DNA from: VFMC01 sp039796935
GTDB taxonomy: Bacteria > Actinomycetota > Acidimicrobiia > Acidimicrobiales > Ilumatobacteraceae
DNA length: 6,425 nt
Direction of reading: 5' to 3'
Assembly (NCBI GenBank): GCA_039796935.1
Contig: JBDKIV010000034.1
Span: 1-6,425, forward strand
Shown: one piece after another, positions 5,752-6,425 of the stretch
How the letters are laid out: each line of letters begins with the position of its first letter
How positions within the stretch are numbered: the first letter of the stretch is position 1
Notes under the pieces: model-generated
Told to the model about the DNA's origin: nothing
Database searches by the model: none
What the model saw: the letters and a program-made list of their open reading frames with translations, nothing else
Translations under genes and position numbers: made by a program

Positions 5752-6372
5752 GTGGATCGCGACCAGTATCCGGTGCCGGTCGTCGGCGTGCTCGCCCTGC
5801 AGGGTGCATTCGAGGCACATCAGCGCGCGCTGACTGAACTCGGAGCCACGACCCGACAGGTTCGGACTCCGGCAGATCTCGACCGTGTCGATGCCCTGGT
5901 GCTGCCGGGCGGTGAGAGCACGACCATGTCGAGGTTGCTGACGACCTCGGGGCTGTTCGATCCGATCTCGACCCGGATCAGCAGCGGGATGCCGGTGTTC
6001 GGCACCTGTGCCGGCATGATCCTCGTCGCCAGTGATGTGCTCGACGGTCGGCCCGACCAGCGCAGTTTCGCTGCGGTCGACATCACGGTGCGCCGCAACG
6101 GCTACGGCAGGCAGGTCGACAGCTTCGAGCACGACGTCGTCGTCGAAGGCCTCGACGGGACCTTCCACGCGATCTTCATCCGGGCCCCGAAGGTCGAGCG
6201 GGTCGGCGACGGCGTCCAGGTGCTCGCGCACCTCGACGGTGTTCCGGTGATGGCCCGACAGGGTTCGATCCTGGTTGCGTCGTTCCACCCCGAGCTCACC
6301 TCGGATCCGCGTCTTCATCAGCTCTTCCTCGACCTCGTCGAGGCGTCCTTCCACCAGCCGTCGGCGACGTGA
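5752..6372 (+). CDS. pdxT: Pyridoxal 5'-phosphate synthase, glutaminase subunit PdxT
   Basis: The product is a 206-residue class I glutamine amidotransferase that hydrolyses glutamine and passes ammonia to PdxS. All three catalytic residues are visible: Cys86 in FGTCAGM (83-89), and His179 and Glu181 in SFHPEL (177-182). Further family marks are GVLALQGAFEAH (12-23), the oxyanion-region LPGGEST (51-57), RNGYGRQVDSFE (115-126; many relatives have Phe or Tyr before the second Gly) and IRAPKVE (143-149). The GTG start adds a short polar lead (MDRDQYP) before the first strand; GTG 5773 would remove seven residues and match relatives as well, but 5752 has the better ribosome site. The gene follows pdxS at 35 bases, with no promoter-like box seen between, so the pair is probably one transcript. 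It looks complete and functional. Confidence 0.97.
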   Translation: MDRDQYPVPVVGVLALQGAFEAHQRALTELGATTRQVRTPADLDRVDALVLPGGESTTMSRLLTTSGLFDPISTRISSGMPVFGTCAGMILVASDVLDGRPDQRSFAAVDITVRRNGYGRQVDSFEHDVVVEGLDGTFHAIFIRAPKVERVGDGVQVLAHLDGVPVMARQGSILVASFHPELTSDPRLHQLFLDLVEASFHQPSAT

Positions 6373-6425
6373 CGGTCGTCGTCGCCCGACCCGTCCATCA
6401 CCCCGACCCGTCCATCACCCCGACC
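6373..6425. other. Non-coding tail after pdxT
   Basis: No open frame, hairpin with T-run or promoter was found in these 53 bases. From about 6385 onward the stretch is made of the C-rich tandem repeat listed separately, and it is cut by the window end. Confidence 0.6.
6385..6425. repeat. 17-bp tandem repeat (minisatellite), open-ended at the window edge
   Basis: The unit GACCCGTCCATCACCCC occurs at 6388-6404 and again, identically, at 6405-6421. GACC at 6422-6425 begins a third copy, and CCC at 6385-6387 matches the end of a preceding copy. Total copy number is unknown because the array leaves the window. Seventeen is not a multiple of three, so the array is unlikely to encode a simple peptide repeat. 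Confidence 0.9.

Noticed and set aside
4598..5818. Long minus-strand open frame (406 codons) opposite pdxS
   Set aside because: It lies wholly against pdxS and its flanks and gives no recognisable motif; its sequence is a reverse-strand shadow typical of GC-rich coding DNA with G/C third positions.
5721..5837. Small ATG frame (38 codons) spanning the pdxS-pdxT junction
   Set aside because: It overlaps the pdxT start in another frame, has no good ribosome site and is low-complexity Arg/Gly/Ser; a real leader peptide cannot be shown.
1..6425. Mobile element, CRISPR, phage or toxin-antitoxin system
   Set aside because: No transposase, integrase, spaced repeat array, tRNA or paired small genes were seen; all genes are conserved housekeeping or envelope types on one strand.

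Overview
The window is a gene-dense, GC-rich stretch with all seven recognisable genes on the + strand. A high-GC actinobacterium fits best. The pointers are strong G/C bias at third codon positions, a PimA-type glycosyltransferase, the two-protein PdxS/PdxT route to vitamin B6, and TANNNT -10 boxes set a fixed six bases before start codons, as in leaderless actinobacterial transcripts. The style of the M48 and LemA proteins reminds me of Acidimicrobiia (Ilumatobacter-like), but that placement is an impression and not a proof.

Layout. (1) 1-872: the 3' part of an M20-family metallopeptidase, cut by the window start. (2) 895-2109: a GT4 glycosyltransferase closely resembling phosphatidylinositol mannosyltransferase PimA. 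(3) 2106-2654: LemA, overlapping the glycosyltransferase stop as ATGA. (4) 2728-3633: a membrane M48 (HtpX-like) zinc protease. (5) 3633-4760: a DUF3048 (YerB-like) lipoprotein, overlapping the protease stop as TGATG. (6) 4823-5716: PdxS. (7) 5752-6372: PdxT. (8) 6373-6425: non-coding, with a 17-bp tandem repeat running off the end of the window. No RNA gene, CRISPR array, insertion sequence or clear rho-independent terminator was seen. No gene-free stretch exceeds 75 bases inside the window.

How it fits together. Genes 2-5 look like an envelope block: a lipid glycosyltransferase, a LemA membrane protein, a membrane protease that often travels with LemA, and an exported lipoprotein. Genes 6-7 encode the pyridoxal 5'-phosphate synthase complex. 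The order pimA then pdxS-pdxT on one strand recalls the mycobacterial and streptomycete neighbourhood pgsA-patA-pimA ... pdxS-pdxT-yebC-ruvCAB. Here lemA, the M48 protease and the DUF3048 gene occupy the space between pimA and pdxS. Starts at the head of a probable transcript (glycosyltransferase, pdxS) show a -10-like box and no convincing Shine-Dalgarno. Starts inside the block (lemA, DUF3048) show the same GAGGGAG ribosome site and stop/start overlaps.

Most of this is ordinary conserved biology. I see no convincing wholly new system. The points most worth checking are the conserved synteny with its inserted envelope trio, the leaderless start architecture, altered acceptor-site residues in the PimA-like enzyme, the repeat elements upstream of pdxS, and the terminal tandem repeat.
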